A stretch of DNA of 64,000 bases from Bacteroidales bacterium (lineage in GTDB: Bacteria > Bacteroidota > Bacteroidia > Bacteroidales > GCA-2748055). A program made the translations under genes and the position numbers. The notes under the pieces were generated by a model that worked only from the letters and a program-made list of their open reading frames with translations, was not told where the DNA came from and did no database searches. Where the stretch lies: positions 45,646 through 109,645 of the forward strand of contig JAIPBT010000010.1 in the NCBI GenBank assembly GCA_021738565.1. The letters run 5' to 3'. Shown here piece after piece: positions 50,089-59,272 of the stretch. Within the stretch, counting starts at the first letter, position 1. Every line of letters starts with the position of its first letter.

Positions 50089-50117
50089 CAAATATAGATA
50101 TAAATTTAATATGCAAG
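50089..50117 (-). promoter_or_regulatory. Promoter for the ilv leader and operon
   Basis: TATATTTG at 50089-50096 on the minus strand fits the TAnnTTTG box, with CTTG 17 bases further upstream (50114-50117) as a weak second box. Transcription would begin about 10-15 bases before the leader ATG at 50070, giving the short 5' end typical of amino acid attenuators. Confidence 0.68.
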
Positions 50118-50240
50118 CACTTTTTAAGAAAAAATTATGAATTTCTTAACAATAATAAGAAGATTGAGTAAATAATTAATAAAATGTAAGTTAATTAACG
50201 GTATTCACACTTTCATCACAATGCAGTAACTATGTAGTAC

Positions 50241-50382
50241 CTGTCAATACAGTTCAGTGGCTGGATCATAATGTTCGTTTGCAAGGCCTGCGAAGTTGGG
50301 AAATGCGGAGTCCCGATATATTATCGGGATGAGCAATTTCCCGACGAGCGTAATGCAGCAAACGGACATTATGGACAGACAC
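50241..50382. repeat. Palindromic MITE-like element, copy 2
   Basis: It is nearly identical to 12114-12259. Nested complementary arms are CATAATGTTCGTTTGC with GCAAACGGACATTATG, GGGAAATGC with GCAATTTCCC, and TCCCGAT with ATCGGGA at the centre, so the transcript would fold into one long hairpin. CTATGTA occurs on both sides (50230-50236 and 50382-50388), possibly a target-site duplication. It has no gene. Confidence 0.82.
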
Positions 50383-50516
50383 TATGTAAATTTACATTGC
50401 TTAACCAGTGCCGGCAACCTGCAATAAGATTTTACTAATATATAATTTAGTTAAACATTTGTATTTCTGACAATTAAAAACTCAAAAATATGACAATTTC
50501 GATTTTGATACCGTGG

Positions 50517-50567
50517 AACCCTCATGTTATATTCATTCCCTGTTGCGAACGTTAGTGCATGAGGGTT
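50517..50567. repeat. Inverted repeat AACCCTCATG/CATGAGGGTT
   Basis: Two perfect ten-base arms (50517-50526 and 50558-50567) are separated by 31 bases. It lies upstream of the OmpA-family gene. It may be a transcript structure or a protein-binding site; there is no T-run to make it a terminator. Confidence 0.45.
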
Positions 50568-50721
50568 TCATGGGTTAATAACTTTACTATGAGGAACAAA
50601 CACTTAGTTCGTATCTTTGAAGCTAATGAATAGTTATTATATTCGGGAAAACAAATGCATTAACTTTTGCGCATATGTTAAAGGAAAGGTGTTTGGAATT
50701 TTCTCTACATAGATAGGTTTA

Positions 50722-52971
50722 ATGAAGTTTGTATTTGCATTTTTGACATTTATCATATTACAGAATGCCGATTCGAACCAGGTGGATTCGAGTGATCCCA
50801 AACAATTCAAGCAGCTTTTCAGTAATGCTGAGAAAAGTTTTCAATTGAAGGATTACAAAAATGCAATTCTGACCTATAAGGAATTGCTCGAGATAGACTC
50901 CAGCAACAACAATCTGCATTTTCTGCTAGGCTACAGTTATTTAATGAACAGGTCCGGGCTTGATTTGACCATCAAGCATCTGGAAAGGTCGATACCATCT
51001 GTACATCGTTGGTACCGGGAGGGAGCATATCATGAAAGAAATGTGCCCGCACTGGCATATTTCCTGTTGGGAAAAGCCTATCATAAAAACTATCAGTTTG
51101 ACCAGGCTGTAGAGGCTTTTGAAAATTATAAGAGCTACCTCGACTTTCTTTCATTTGCAGAGATTGAATATGTCAATCGCCACATACGATCTGTCGATCT
51201 TGCCAGGGGCATGGTAAAACACCCGCTTTCTGTTGAATTCATCCCCATGGCCGAACACACGGATGAGAACTTCTCCTGCAGCCATCCGGTAGTGTCGGGG
51301 AAAGACTCAATGATGATCTTTTCCATTGAAAAAAAGGATGGAAATCATATAGCCATGATATTAAGGCAGACCGACGGATGGACAGCTCCCCGGGTACTCG
51401 GTATCGGGAGGGAAATGCCGGGAACTTTCTACCCGGTTTCTGTTTCCTATGACGGAAGCGAGTTGTACCTGGTCTATAAAGATGCATTGATCTCCGATCT
51501 GTATGTTTCTACTTTCGTCGGAAAAGACTGGTCCAATCCCCAAAAGCTGGGATCTGGCATTAATTCAACTTACGACGAAACACATGCCAGCATAAGTTCA
51601 GACGGACAGGATCTGTATTTTACAAGCAACAGGAGAGGTGGATGGGGCGGGCTCGATATCTATGTATCGCATAAAAATGAAGAAGGGGCCTGGATGGAAC
51701 CTGTAAATCTTGGATACGGCATTAATACGTATTACAACGAAAACACACCCTTTATTACACAAAATGACTCAGTATTGTACTACAGCTCAGAAGGTTTCCA
51801 TACCATAGGCGGTTACGACATCTATGTAACAAGGGTTGAGCAGGATGTATTTTTCATAGAACCACAGCACCTGGGATATCCGATTTCAACTCCGGATGAT
51901 GATCTGTTTTTTAATCCCGGCTGGGATGAAATCACGAGCTATTATGCAAGGAAGCCCGAAGATAAAAGTTTGACAAGTTCAATTTTTACTATCATCAACG
52001 GAACGCGGGATGCCCTGGTGAATTCAAGCATGGATGTTGAACAGAAAATTGACGAGCATTATTACTTCGTAAATACCATTCTGTTCGAATTCGATGAATT
52101 CACGCTTAATGAAAATGCACGTAAAGAAATAGAACACATTTTTTCAATGATGCACAGGAATCCGGATATAGAAATCGAACTTATCGGTCACACAGATGAT
52201 ATTGGTACATCAGAATACAATCTTGGATTGTCAAAAAAAAGGGCTCAAAGTGTGAAAAACCACCTTATTGAGAAAGGAATCTCAGAAGATCGAATAGGGG
52301 TGCTTTCTTCTGGTGAAGATGATCCATTGGCTATCAACAGTTACGAAGACGGAACAGATGCTCCCCTGGGCAGGTCACTTAACCGGAATGTGCTGATACG
52401 TATTAACAACGAGGCAGGAGACAACATCCGTATGGCGGAAATATTTGTACCTCCGTCACTTGTCCCGGTTCAGGATAAGGTATATACGGTGTTCCTTCTT
52501 GAATCCGATCAATTGCTGGACACCCTTCCGGATGAAATACTGGGACAGCCAGTTTCTTTGATTTACACCGATTCATCAAAAATATACGCCATGGGAAATT
52601 ATAACCTGATTACCGATGCCCATGAATACCTTGACAAGGTGATTGATAACGGTTATCCGGAGGCCTATATCATTGAAAAAAGGAATTTTGAAAATGCAAT
52701 CAGGAAGAGGACACACGGTAACCAGATGGAAAATCTGCAGTATACCATTCAAATCATGGCTTTGAAAATCTGGGGTGAGATGTCAATCTTTCCTGAACTT
52801 GATAGTGTACGGATCTTTAAAGGCAATGACGGCTTTCACCGAGTTGTATACGGAACATTCAACAGCATAGATGACGCACAGCGTGTTTTGCCGAAAATAA
52901 AAAAGATGGAAAAATATAATAATGCATTTATCAGACCTCTGTCATTTTATGAAAACATTTCCCCTGAATAA
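50722..52971 (+). CDS. TPR/beta-propeller/OmpA-domain envelope protein (PorE-like)
   Basis: The 749-residue product has a signal peptide (residues 1-20), TPR repeats (about 25-140), PD40-type propeller repeats (about 160-400, with DLYFTSNRRGGWGGLDIYV), an OmpA peptidoglycan-binding domain (about 448-565, with ELIGHTDDIGTSEYNLGLS) and a C-terminal SPOR-like segment (about 675-745). The TPR-propeller-OmpA order is that of PorE of the type IX secretion system, but many Bacteroidota have several such proteins, and the SPOR-like end is a difference. It probably links the outer membrane to peptidoglycan. Confidence 0.8.
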   Translation: MKFVFAFLTFIILQNADSNQVDSSDPKQFKQLFSNAEKSFQLKDYKNAILTYKELLEIDSSNNNLHFLLGYSYLMNRSGLDLTIKHLERSIPSVHRWYREGAYHERNVPALAYFLLGKAYHKNYQFDQAVEAFENYKSYLDFLSFAEIEYVNRHIRSVDLARGMVKHPLSVEFIPMAEHTDENFSCSHPVVSGKDSMMIFSIEKKDGNHIAMILRQTDGWTAPRVLGIGREMPGTFYPVSVSYDGSELYLVYKDALISDLYVSTFVGKDWSNPQKLGSGINSTYDETHASISSDGQDLYFTSNRRGGWGGLDIYVSHKNEEGAWMEPVNLGYGINTYYNENTPFITQNDSVLYYSSEGFHTIGGYDIYVTRVEQDVFFIEPQHLGYPISTPDDDLFFNPGWDEITSYYARKPEDKSLTSSIFTIINGTRDALVNSSMDVEQKIDEHYYFVNTILFEFDEFTLNENARKEIEHIFSMMHRNPDIEIELIGHTDDIGTSEYNLGLSKKRAQSVKNHLIEKGISEDRIGVLSSGEDDPLAINSYEDGTDAPLGRSLNRNVLIRINNEAGDNIRMAEIFVPPSLVPVQDKVYTVFLLESDQLLDTLPDEILGQPVSLIYTDSSKIYAMGNYNLITDAHEYLDKVIDNGYPEAYIIEKRNFENAIRKRTHGNQMENLQYTIQIMALKIWGEMSIFPELDSVRIFKGNDGFHRVVYGTFNSIDDAQRVLPKIKKMEKYNNAFIRPLSFYENISPE

Positions 52972-53137
52972 TTGCATGCATTAATTCATCGTATATATTT
53001 CTTTTTAACTGTAATGGAACAAACATTAAAAATTCAACTGTTCGTGTTTGAAACGGAAATTCACCATTCCGATTTGATCAAATAGGAAAAGTAGCTTATC
53101 TTTTGGCAATATTTCATCTAACCAATAACTACCGATC

Positions 53138-54697
53138 ATGAAAAACAGTTTACACAAGGAACAGAAAAATGAAAAAAAATCCATTAACATCAATCGCAGA
53201 AAATTTATCGGCAATGTTTCTGCAGCCACCGCAGGCTTAACAATAGTACCGGCCCATGTATTGGGCGGACCCGGACGTGTGGCTCCCAGCGACAAGATCA
53301 ACGTGGCATACATTGGCCTTGGAACCCAGGGGCTACGCCAATTACCGGCCCTGCTTAATATTCCTGCCGTTCAGGTCACTGCCGTATGCGATCCGCAGAG
53401 GAAAGCGATTAACTACTACGACTGGGGACCCACGAGCCTGAGAAATCAAATGCGTGAACTAATCAGTGATCCTGGCTGGGAAACGGGAGGTAACAACACC
53501 ATACCCGGTGGCCTGGATAATGGCAAGGAACTTACAGAACGTTTTTACGCTCTGAAAAACAAGGACAAAAAATACAGGGGCGTCAATGCATATACTGACT
53601 TTCGGGAACTGTTCGAAAAGGAAAGTGGATTGGATGCGGTACAGGTAATGACCACCGACCATGTGCATGGCCTCATTGCTGCAGCAGCATTAAAGAGAGA
53701 TATCGCTGTAACAATGCATAAACCTCTTTCTAACAGGCTGGTTGAAGGTAAAAAAGTTGTAGATATGGCCAACAGATCGGATGCTGTCACCCACTTCATG
53801 CCATGGGATTCAAACGGGAACATGGACCAGATCATGGCCTGGATCAACAGCGGTGCCATAGGTAATCTGGAAGAAATTCACAACTGGTCCTACAGACCTG
53901 TATGGCCCCAGTATGCGCAGATACCGGCCGACAGACCAAAGATCCCCGAGGGATTTGACTGGGACCTCTGGCTTGGACCCGAGGAGGAACGCCCATACCA
54001 TCCACACTACACAAACATGGTATTCAGGGGATGGTACGATTTCGGAGGAGGATCAATGGCAGATATGGGACATTACAGCCTCTGGTGTGTTTTTGAAGCA
54101 TTGAAACTGGCAAATCCTACAATCGTGGAGCCGAATTCCAGCCATGTATGCGACCTTAACCCTGATGGGTCGGCTTATAAGATCAACAATGATTTCGCGT
54201 TTCCCTATGCATCCACGGTCAGGTTCAAGTATCCTGCCATAGAAGGAAGACAGGCAGTTGACCTGGTATGGTATGATGGAGGAATGCGACCTCCCACACC
54301 TCAGGAATTTTATGACAAAGGCATTGAATTCCCGTCGGAAGGAATGATGTTCAAAGGTGACAAAGGAATTATAATGACTTCAGCATTTACTGTAAAAGAT
54401 CCCTATTTATTGTCAGGTGATGTTAAGGAAACTGAAGAGGTATCAGCAGCAGCCGGAGCCGTTAAGATCCCTGGTGTTGAAAGATTTATCAACGGTGTAA
54501 AAGCAGGAGAACAGATCGCCGGCAACTTCAGGCAGGCATGGCCGATCACGGAAGCTGTCAATCTGTATGCAGCAGCATTGAGAGCACACAAAACGTTGCA
54601 CTATGATGCAAAGAACATGAAGATCACCAATGATGAAAAAGCAAATGAATACCTCGACAGGAACTACAGGAGAGGATGGAACATAAAAGAGATTTAG
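53138..54697 (+). CDS. Gfo/Idh/MocA-family oxidoreductase with twin-arginine-like signal
   Basis: The 519-residue protein begins with a long basic segment and NRRKFIGNVSAATAGLTIVP (residues 19-38), which resembles a Tat signal. The Rossmann part follows (INVAYIGLGTQGLRQLPALL near residue 53), with EKP-equivalent MHKPLSN (near 193). The C-terminal domain has HNWSYRPVWPQ. These exported relatives act on sugars or sugar alcohols, but the substrate is unknown. A sugar-isomerase-like gene follows after 107 bases. Confidence 0.88.
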   Translation: MKNSLHKEQKNEKKSININRRKFIGNVSAATAGLTIVPAHVLGGPGRVAPSDKINVAYIGLGTQGLRQLPALLNIPAVQVTAVCDPQRKAINYYDWGPTSLRNQMRELISDPGWETGGNNTIPGGLDNGKELTERFYALKNKDKKYRGVNAYTDFRELFEKESGLDAVQVMTTDHVHGLIAAAALKRDIAVTMHKPLSNRLVEGKKVVDMANRSDAVTHFMPWDSNGNMDQIMAWINSGAIGNLEEIHNWSYRPVWPQYAQIPADRPKIPEGFDWDLWLGPEEERPYHPHYTNMVFRGWYDFGGGSMADMGHYSLWCVFEALKLANPTIVEPNSSHVCDLNPDGSAYKINNDFAFPYASTVRFKYPAIEGRQAVDLVWYDGGMRPPTPQEFYDKGIEFPSEGMMFKGDKGIIMTSAFTVKDPYLLSGDVKETEEVSAAAGAVKIPGVERFINGVKAGEQIAGNFRQAWPITEAVNLYAAALRAHKTLHYDAKNMKITNDEKANEYLDRNYRRGWNIKEI

Positions 54698-54804
54698 GAA
54701 CTCACTCGCTCAAATAGAGTGAGCAAGCTGACAAACTAAAAATAACACCAGCAACCCATGATAAAAATTTCATTTAAAAAGCAAATTAATTAAAAGATAC
54801 CAAC

Positions 54805-55659
54805 ATGACAACAAGAAGAGAATTTATCAGGACTGCAGGAATGGCTGCAGGTTCCGCAGCGTTGATAGGCGCAGTTCCTTTTGGTCTTCCAGGCTGCAAT
54901 AAAAGATCACTGTCTTTTGGTTTTCAGACATGGACACTGAGAGACCAACTTGGAGAAGACCTCCCGGGCACCCTTAAAATGATGGCTGAAAAAGGCTACA
55001 GTGAAGTTGAATTTTGTTCCCCGTTGGGATACAAGGGCACGCCTTTTGAAAAATTCAACGACATGACCGGGAAGGAGCTCAGGAAGATCATCGAAGATGC
55101 AGGCCTGGTATGCGAAAGCTCCCATTACAACATGGGGGAACTCAGGGAACACCTTGATAACAGGATTGAATGGTCACAAGAAATGGGCATTACCCAGATC
55201 GTAGCATCAAGTTTCTGGCTTCCCAAAGATGCATCAATGGACGATTACCGGGAAGCCTGCCAGGAACTGAACATGATCGGTGAGAAAACAAAATCAGCCG
55301 GGATACAGGCAGGTTTCCATAACCATCACATGGAATTTGAAAAGATAGACGGAAAATTGATCTACGATGTTTTACTTGAAGAACTTGATCCTGAACTGGT
55401 AAAAATGCAATTCCAGGTAGCGGTTGTAAATATTGGCTACCAGGCAGCAGACTATTTCCGAAAGCATCCGGGAAGATTCATTTCAGCCCACCTTGCCGAC
55501 TGGTCCGATGAAAAGCAAACGCAGGTCCCCATCGGACAGGGGATTGTAGATTGGCCCGATTTTTTCGAAGCTGCAGAAACCGGTGGTGTAAAGAATTTCT
55601 TCGTTGAAATGGCACCCGATACATTTACTGAAAGTGCTGTATACCTGAAAACGATTTAA
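54805..55659 (+). CDS. Sugar phosphate isomerase/epimerase-like TIM-barrel protein with Tat signal
   Basis: The 284-residue product starts MTTRREFIRTAGMAAGSAAL, a twin-arginine signal, with a Cys at residue 31 (GLPGC) that may be lipidated. The rest is an AP_endonuc_2/xylose isomerase-like barrel with GFHNHHMEFEKI near residue 171 for metal binding and EVEFCSPLGYKG near 71. Export suggests a role in periplasmic sugar conversion with the upstream oxidoreductase. It ends six bases from the convergent fucosidase. Confidence 0.85.
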   Translation: MTTRREFIRTAGMAAGSAALIGAVPFGLPGCNKRSLSFGFQTWTLRDQLGEDLPGTLKMMAEKGYSEVEFCSPLGYKGTPFEKFNDMTGKELRKIIEDAGLVCESSHYNMGELREHLDNRIEWSQEMGITQIVASSFWLPKDASMDDYREACQELNMIGEKTKSAGIQAGFHNHHMEFEKIDGKLIYDVLLEELDPELVKMQFQVAVVNIGYQAADYFRKHPGRFISAHLADWSDEKQTQVPIGQGIVDWPDFFEAAETGGVKNFFVEMAPDTFTESAVYLKTI

Positions 55660-55664
55660 AATAC

Positions 55665-57149
55665 CTAACGGATATTGACCTTAAAAACATTGGCCATCGC
55701 ATCAGGAGCCTGATCGGGAAGAACGACTTTCAATCCTTCCCCCATATTTTTCCATTCTAATTTTTGATCACTCCCCAGCAAAGTGACTTTTTTGATGTTG
55801 ATATCTTCCGGAAGTAATTTTTCGGAAAAGGCTTTGAATGTGAATTCTGCAGTTTCGGGCCATCCCATAACCATGCAATAGATATTATTTCCCCTTTTTG
55901 TATACCTTACATCCCTCCAGCTATATTTCACCTTCAGGAATTCCGCATGGTTTTCAAAGTGCCCTTCCGGCTCTTTGGTCGGTCCTTCACCATAAGTATA
56001 CCAGGGCCTGGACCCATAGATGGCCTCACCGTATTTATCAAGCCATTTCCCCAAACCAAGCAGCACATTTCTCTGGTTTCCAGGTATTGTTCCGTCGGCC
56101 ATGGGTGATATATTTAAAAGCAGTACGCCGTTTTTACTCACAATATCGATCAGGACGTGAAGAACATCCCTGGTCGATTTAATCTGCAGGTTATCAGTAT
56201 AGCACCAGCTGCCCTTGCTGATGGCTTCGTCGGTCATCCATGGATGTTCATCCAGTTCATTCTTTCGTGATTTCTCAAGATCATCCACCGTATAGGTCAA
56301 AGGCAGGTCATCCTGCTTTCTCACGATCACAACTTCCTTTTTCCATTTTTGGGCCTGGTTCAGGTAGTAGGCAGAAAATTCTTTCCGGTAAGATTCAGGG
56401 ATCTCATCCAGCCAGGAGTCGAACCAGACGATATCCGGTTTGTAATTGTCCACCACCTCTTTAAGTTTGGCCAGCCATACCTCTTCGATCCATTGGTCTT
56501 CGGGTATGTTTCCATAAAGGTATCGAAGTTGCTCATCTTCAGAAGTCGGCGGCATGCCTTTAAAGAATGGATAATGGCTCTTCCAGTTGTTGTGGTTAAG
56601 TGAATCGGCACGCTGAAGGTTCCTTGCATGGTGAAATGTCGTTATCAATTTCAATCCCCTATCCCTGAATGCATCTGCAAGTTCACCGGTAACATCTCTT
56701 TTCGGGCCCATAGCAGCTGCATTCCATGGTGTAACATCGCTGTCCCACATGGAAAAACCATCGTGGTGCTCTGCTACCAGCCCCGCGAATTTTGCACCCG
56801 CCTTTACGAAAAGGTCTGCCCATTCACCTGCATCAAAATGCTCAGCTTTAAACAGGGGAACAAAATCATGGTAGCCAAATTCAGAAGGGTGTCCGTAGTT
56901 TTCAAGGTGATGGGCATATTCCCGGCTTTCTTTCAGATGCATATTCCTGGGATACCATTCGCTGCCGAAGGCGGGCACTGAATACACTCCCCAGTGAAAA
57001 TAAATACCAAGTTTCGCATCACGAAACCATTCCGGCGCTGCCTCATGGTTACCAAGCGACTTCCAGTCAGGCTCATATGTATCAAACCGGTCCCTGTTTG
57101 TGCATCCTGTGAATGCAATGATACCTGCCAGTGCAATGATTTTTTTCAT
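55665..57149 (-). CDS. Alpha-L-fucosidase, glycoside hydrolase family 29, lipoprotein
   Basis: The 494-residue enzyme has a lipoprotein signal (IIAFTGC, Cys16), the GH29 motif EHHDGFSMWDS near residues 127-137 and the nucleophile region DIVWFDSWLDE, with Asp244 as the likely nucleophile. The C-terminal beta domain follows residue 390. It should release terminal alpha-L-fucose from glycans at the cell surface. No sulfatase, SusC/SusD or regulator lies beside it, so it is not in a typical polysaccharide-utilisation locus. Confidence 0.9.
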   Translation of the reverse strand: MKKIIALAGIIAFTGCTNRDRFDTYEPDWKSLGNHEAAPEWFRDAKLGIYFHWGVYSVPAFGSEWYPRNMHLKESREYAHHLENYGHPSEFGYHDFVPLFKAEHFDAGEWADLFVKAGAKFAGLVAEHHDGFSMWDSDVTPWNAAAMGPKRDVTGELADAFRDRGLKLITTFHHARNLQRADSLNHNNWKSHYPFFKGMPPTSEDEQLRYLYGNIPEDQWIEEVWLAKLKEVVDNYKPDIVWFDSWLDEIPESYRKEFSAYYLNQAQKWKKEVVIVRKQDDLPLTYTVDDLEKSRKNELDEHPWMTDEAISKGSWCYTDNLQIKSTRDVLHVLIDIVSKNGVLLLNISPMADGTIPGNQRNVLLGLGKWLDKYGEAIYGSRPWYTYGEGPTKEPEGHFENHAEFLKVKYSWRDVRYTKRGNNIYCMVMGWPETAEFTFKAFSEKLLPEDINIKKVTLLGSDQKLEWKNMGEGLKVVLPDQAPDAMANVFKVNIR

Positions 57150-57213
57150 ACTGAATTAATTTGTAAGAATTTAATATTATCAATTATTCTCATGCTGAAG
57201 CATCGGATCTCCT

Positions 57214-59247
57214 TTAGTAACCTATCCTGATTCTTTCCCAGTTCCTGATATGTGCAACAATATCCTGCCGTTCCCTGCCGGTTAAAGCTTCATGTTCCTC
57301 TGTTGTCCTTCCCCATTCCGGCATGTCGGTACCTTCCCTTCCCAATGTGATGGTTGCCATGAAATAGCCGTTTGATCCGGCATTGAGTAATTCCTGGTTG
57401 TTAAGGGCAGGTGCTTTTATCCCTTCACCATTATTGCCATGACATGTGGCACAGTTTTCCCGGTAAAGCTGCTCACCTGTGTATTTATCACCCGGATTTG
57501 CTCCTGCATAGATGTAATCCGGTCTTTCTGATGCACGCATCCTTAGAAATGCAATAATATTGCCAATATCCCCCCGGGAAAGCCGTTCCTGGTTATACAC
57601 ATCCACGCTCCATCCAAACATGGCTGTGTGCCCCCTGCCATAGGCAATCGTATTGTAAAGGTAGCCATCGGATGCAACTCTGAGAAAACCTTTGTTGATG
57701 ATGGAAGGACCGGTTTGACCCTGCCCGGCTTCTCCATGGCACCTGGAGCAGAGGAAATGATACCTGAGGCCTCCTTCCACGGTATCGGCATTAACAAAAT
57801 CAATGTCCTGCTCATGCGGACGATAATCCTGAAATGACCTCAGGTATTTCAAAACAGCGTAAATATCTTCATTTTTCAGGTTGCTCCAGGAAGGCATGGT
57901 TGCATTGGGTCTGCCAAATACAAGAGATTTGTAAATAAATTCATTGTCAGCATTCCTCAGAAAATCCTCGCGGATTAAAGAAACAGCCACGGATCCCGCA
58001 CCATCAATACCATGACAGGTTGAGCAATAAGAATCATACAACGATCTGCCTGTTTCCGGATCCGCCTTTATTAATTTCAAATGATCATGGGATGGATAAT
58101 CCTCACGGAAGCTTCCCCTGACAAACGAACCGGTCCCTTTAATCTCCTTTTCTTTAAGTCCCGAAATATCAGTCGACCAGGAAGCCATTTGTCTGCGGCT
58201 TCTGCCCCTGTTCAGGGTAAATTCTATGTATTCCCCGGATACCACCCTACGGAAATCTTCCCCTGCAATGGCAGGGATCCCGGTTTTATATTCATCGTAG
58301 TCTTTTCCCGATCCATCTTTACCATGACATCCTGAACATGCCATGGAATAAACCTGTTCTGCATCCATGGACACCCGGTTTCCTTTAAATTCATTCAAGG
58401 CTTCAAGGGAAAAATACTCAAATGCTATATCCGGTTTTGCAAGTCCGAGAACAAATGTAGTAAGCGCATCCAGGTCTGCCTCAGGAAGGTCAATTTTAAG
58501 CATTTGGGACCCTGGAGAAACCATCTCAGGATCCCTGAAATGCTCTTTCATCCAGTTGGATACGGTCTGCTCCACCTGTATATTCTGAAAACTGTATTCA
58601 TGACGGGTCTTTTCTCCCTGCTCGGTCAGATCAGGTCCGACAATCCCTCCCACTCCTCTTGCCTTATGACACCCGAGACACCCTTCCCTGCTAAAAATTG
58701 CATGGCCTTCCTGGAAGATCCCGGTTCCCGCCAGCATCTCATTCTCTGAAAAAACCGACAAGTGGCACTGACCACAGGTGGATTGACTGTATGGGTATGA
58801 AAGCAATGGATGGTCCCAGTGGGTATCCGTATCAAGGGCATGCGCGGCCTTTTGATTCAACGCCCTTCCCTGTCCGCCATGACAGATTGTACATCCATAC
58901 CGGTCGGGAGGATGATGAGCGAAAACATCCCCGGGATGAGCTCCAAAAGGTTGTCCGGCATCCTTCAAATAGGGATTTTCCATTCCCAGGTGGCAGGTTA
59001 TGCAACGATCAACACGGTTGAGATCCTGTATGTTATATTCGTGAATTCCTTCTCTGAAACCGGCAATTGCCACCTCTGCCAGGGAATCATGCTCCATGCC
59101 TGTCAGGGAAAGGAATTCATTTTGCATCTTTTTCCATTCCCTGCCAGGACCAGAGATGATCCATGCCGAGAACAACGAAACGATCAGCAATGATGATGCA
59201 ACGATCACTGCTATCTGAAAAGTCCTTATATATCTTTCTTCATTCAA
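57214..59247 (-). CDS. Membrane-anchored octaheme cytochrome c of a bc-type complex
   Basis: With the TTG start at 59247 the product has 677 residues; a longer TTG start at 59319 would overlap the cytochrome b gene. An N-terminal anchor (residues 9-31) is followed by eight CxxCH sites at about 82, 119, 158, 190, 304, 408, 500 and 599. The first four form a compact multiheme domain; the others sit in separate class I cytochrome-like domains, each with a later Met. It follows cytochrome b and Rieske genes, so it probably takes the place of cytochrome c1 and carries electrons outward. Confidence 0.87.
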   Translation of the reverse strand: MNEERYIRTFQIAVIVASSLLIVSLFSAWIISGPGREWKKMQNEFLSLTGMEHDSLAEVAIAGFREGIHEYNIQDLNRVDRCITCHLGMENPYLKDAGQPFGAHPGDVFAHHPPDRYGCTICHGGQGRALNQKAAHALDTDTHWDHPLLSYPYSQSTCGQCHLSVFSENEMLAGTGIFQEGHAIFSREGCLGCHKARGVGGIVGPDLTEQGEKTRHEYSFQNIQVEQTVSNWMKEHFRDPEMVSPGSQMLKIDLPEADLDALTTFVLGLAKPDIAFEYFSLEALNEFKGNRVSMDAEQVYSMACSGCHGKDGSGKDYDEYKTGIPAIAGEDFRRVVSGEYIEFTLNRGRSRRQMASWSTDISGLKEKEIKGTGSFVRGSFREDYPSHDHLKLIKADPETGRSLYDSYCSTCHGIDGAGSVAVSLIREDFLRNADNEFIYKSLVFGRPNATMPSWSNLKNEDIYAVLKYLRSFQDYRPHEQDIDFVNADTVEGGLRYHFLCSRCHGEAGQGQTGPSIINKGFLRVASDGYLYNTIAYGRGHTAMFGWSVDVYNQERLSRGDIGNIIAFLRMRASERPDYIYAGANPGDKYTGEQLYRENCATCHGNNGEGIKAPALNNQELLNAGSNGYFMATITLGREGTDMPEWGRTTEEHEALTGRERQDIVAHIRNWERIRIGY

Positions 59248-59272
59248 TTGCCTGTCTGGTTTAATTCTTTCT

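Larger units (their letters stand above)
50071..50721. other. 651-base intergenic region
   Basis: This gap holds the ilv promoter box (50089-50096), the second palindromic element (50241-50382), an inverted repeat (50517-50567), and a TATCTTTG box at 50612-50619 that may be part of the promoter of the OmpA-family gene, though no TTTG box is at the right spacing. I saw no convincing gene. Confidence 0.6.

Noticed and set aside
54701..54723. CTCACTC/GAGTGAG hairpin considered as a terminator
   Set aside because: No T-run follows it and the next gene is on the same strand, so it is at most a weak intergenic structure.
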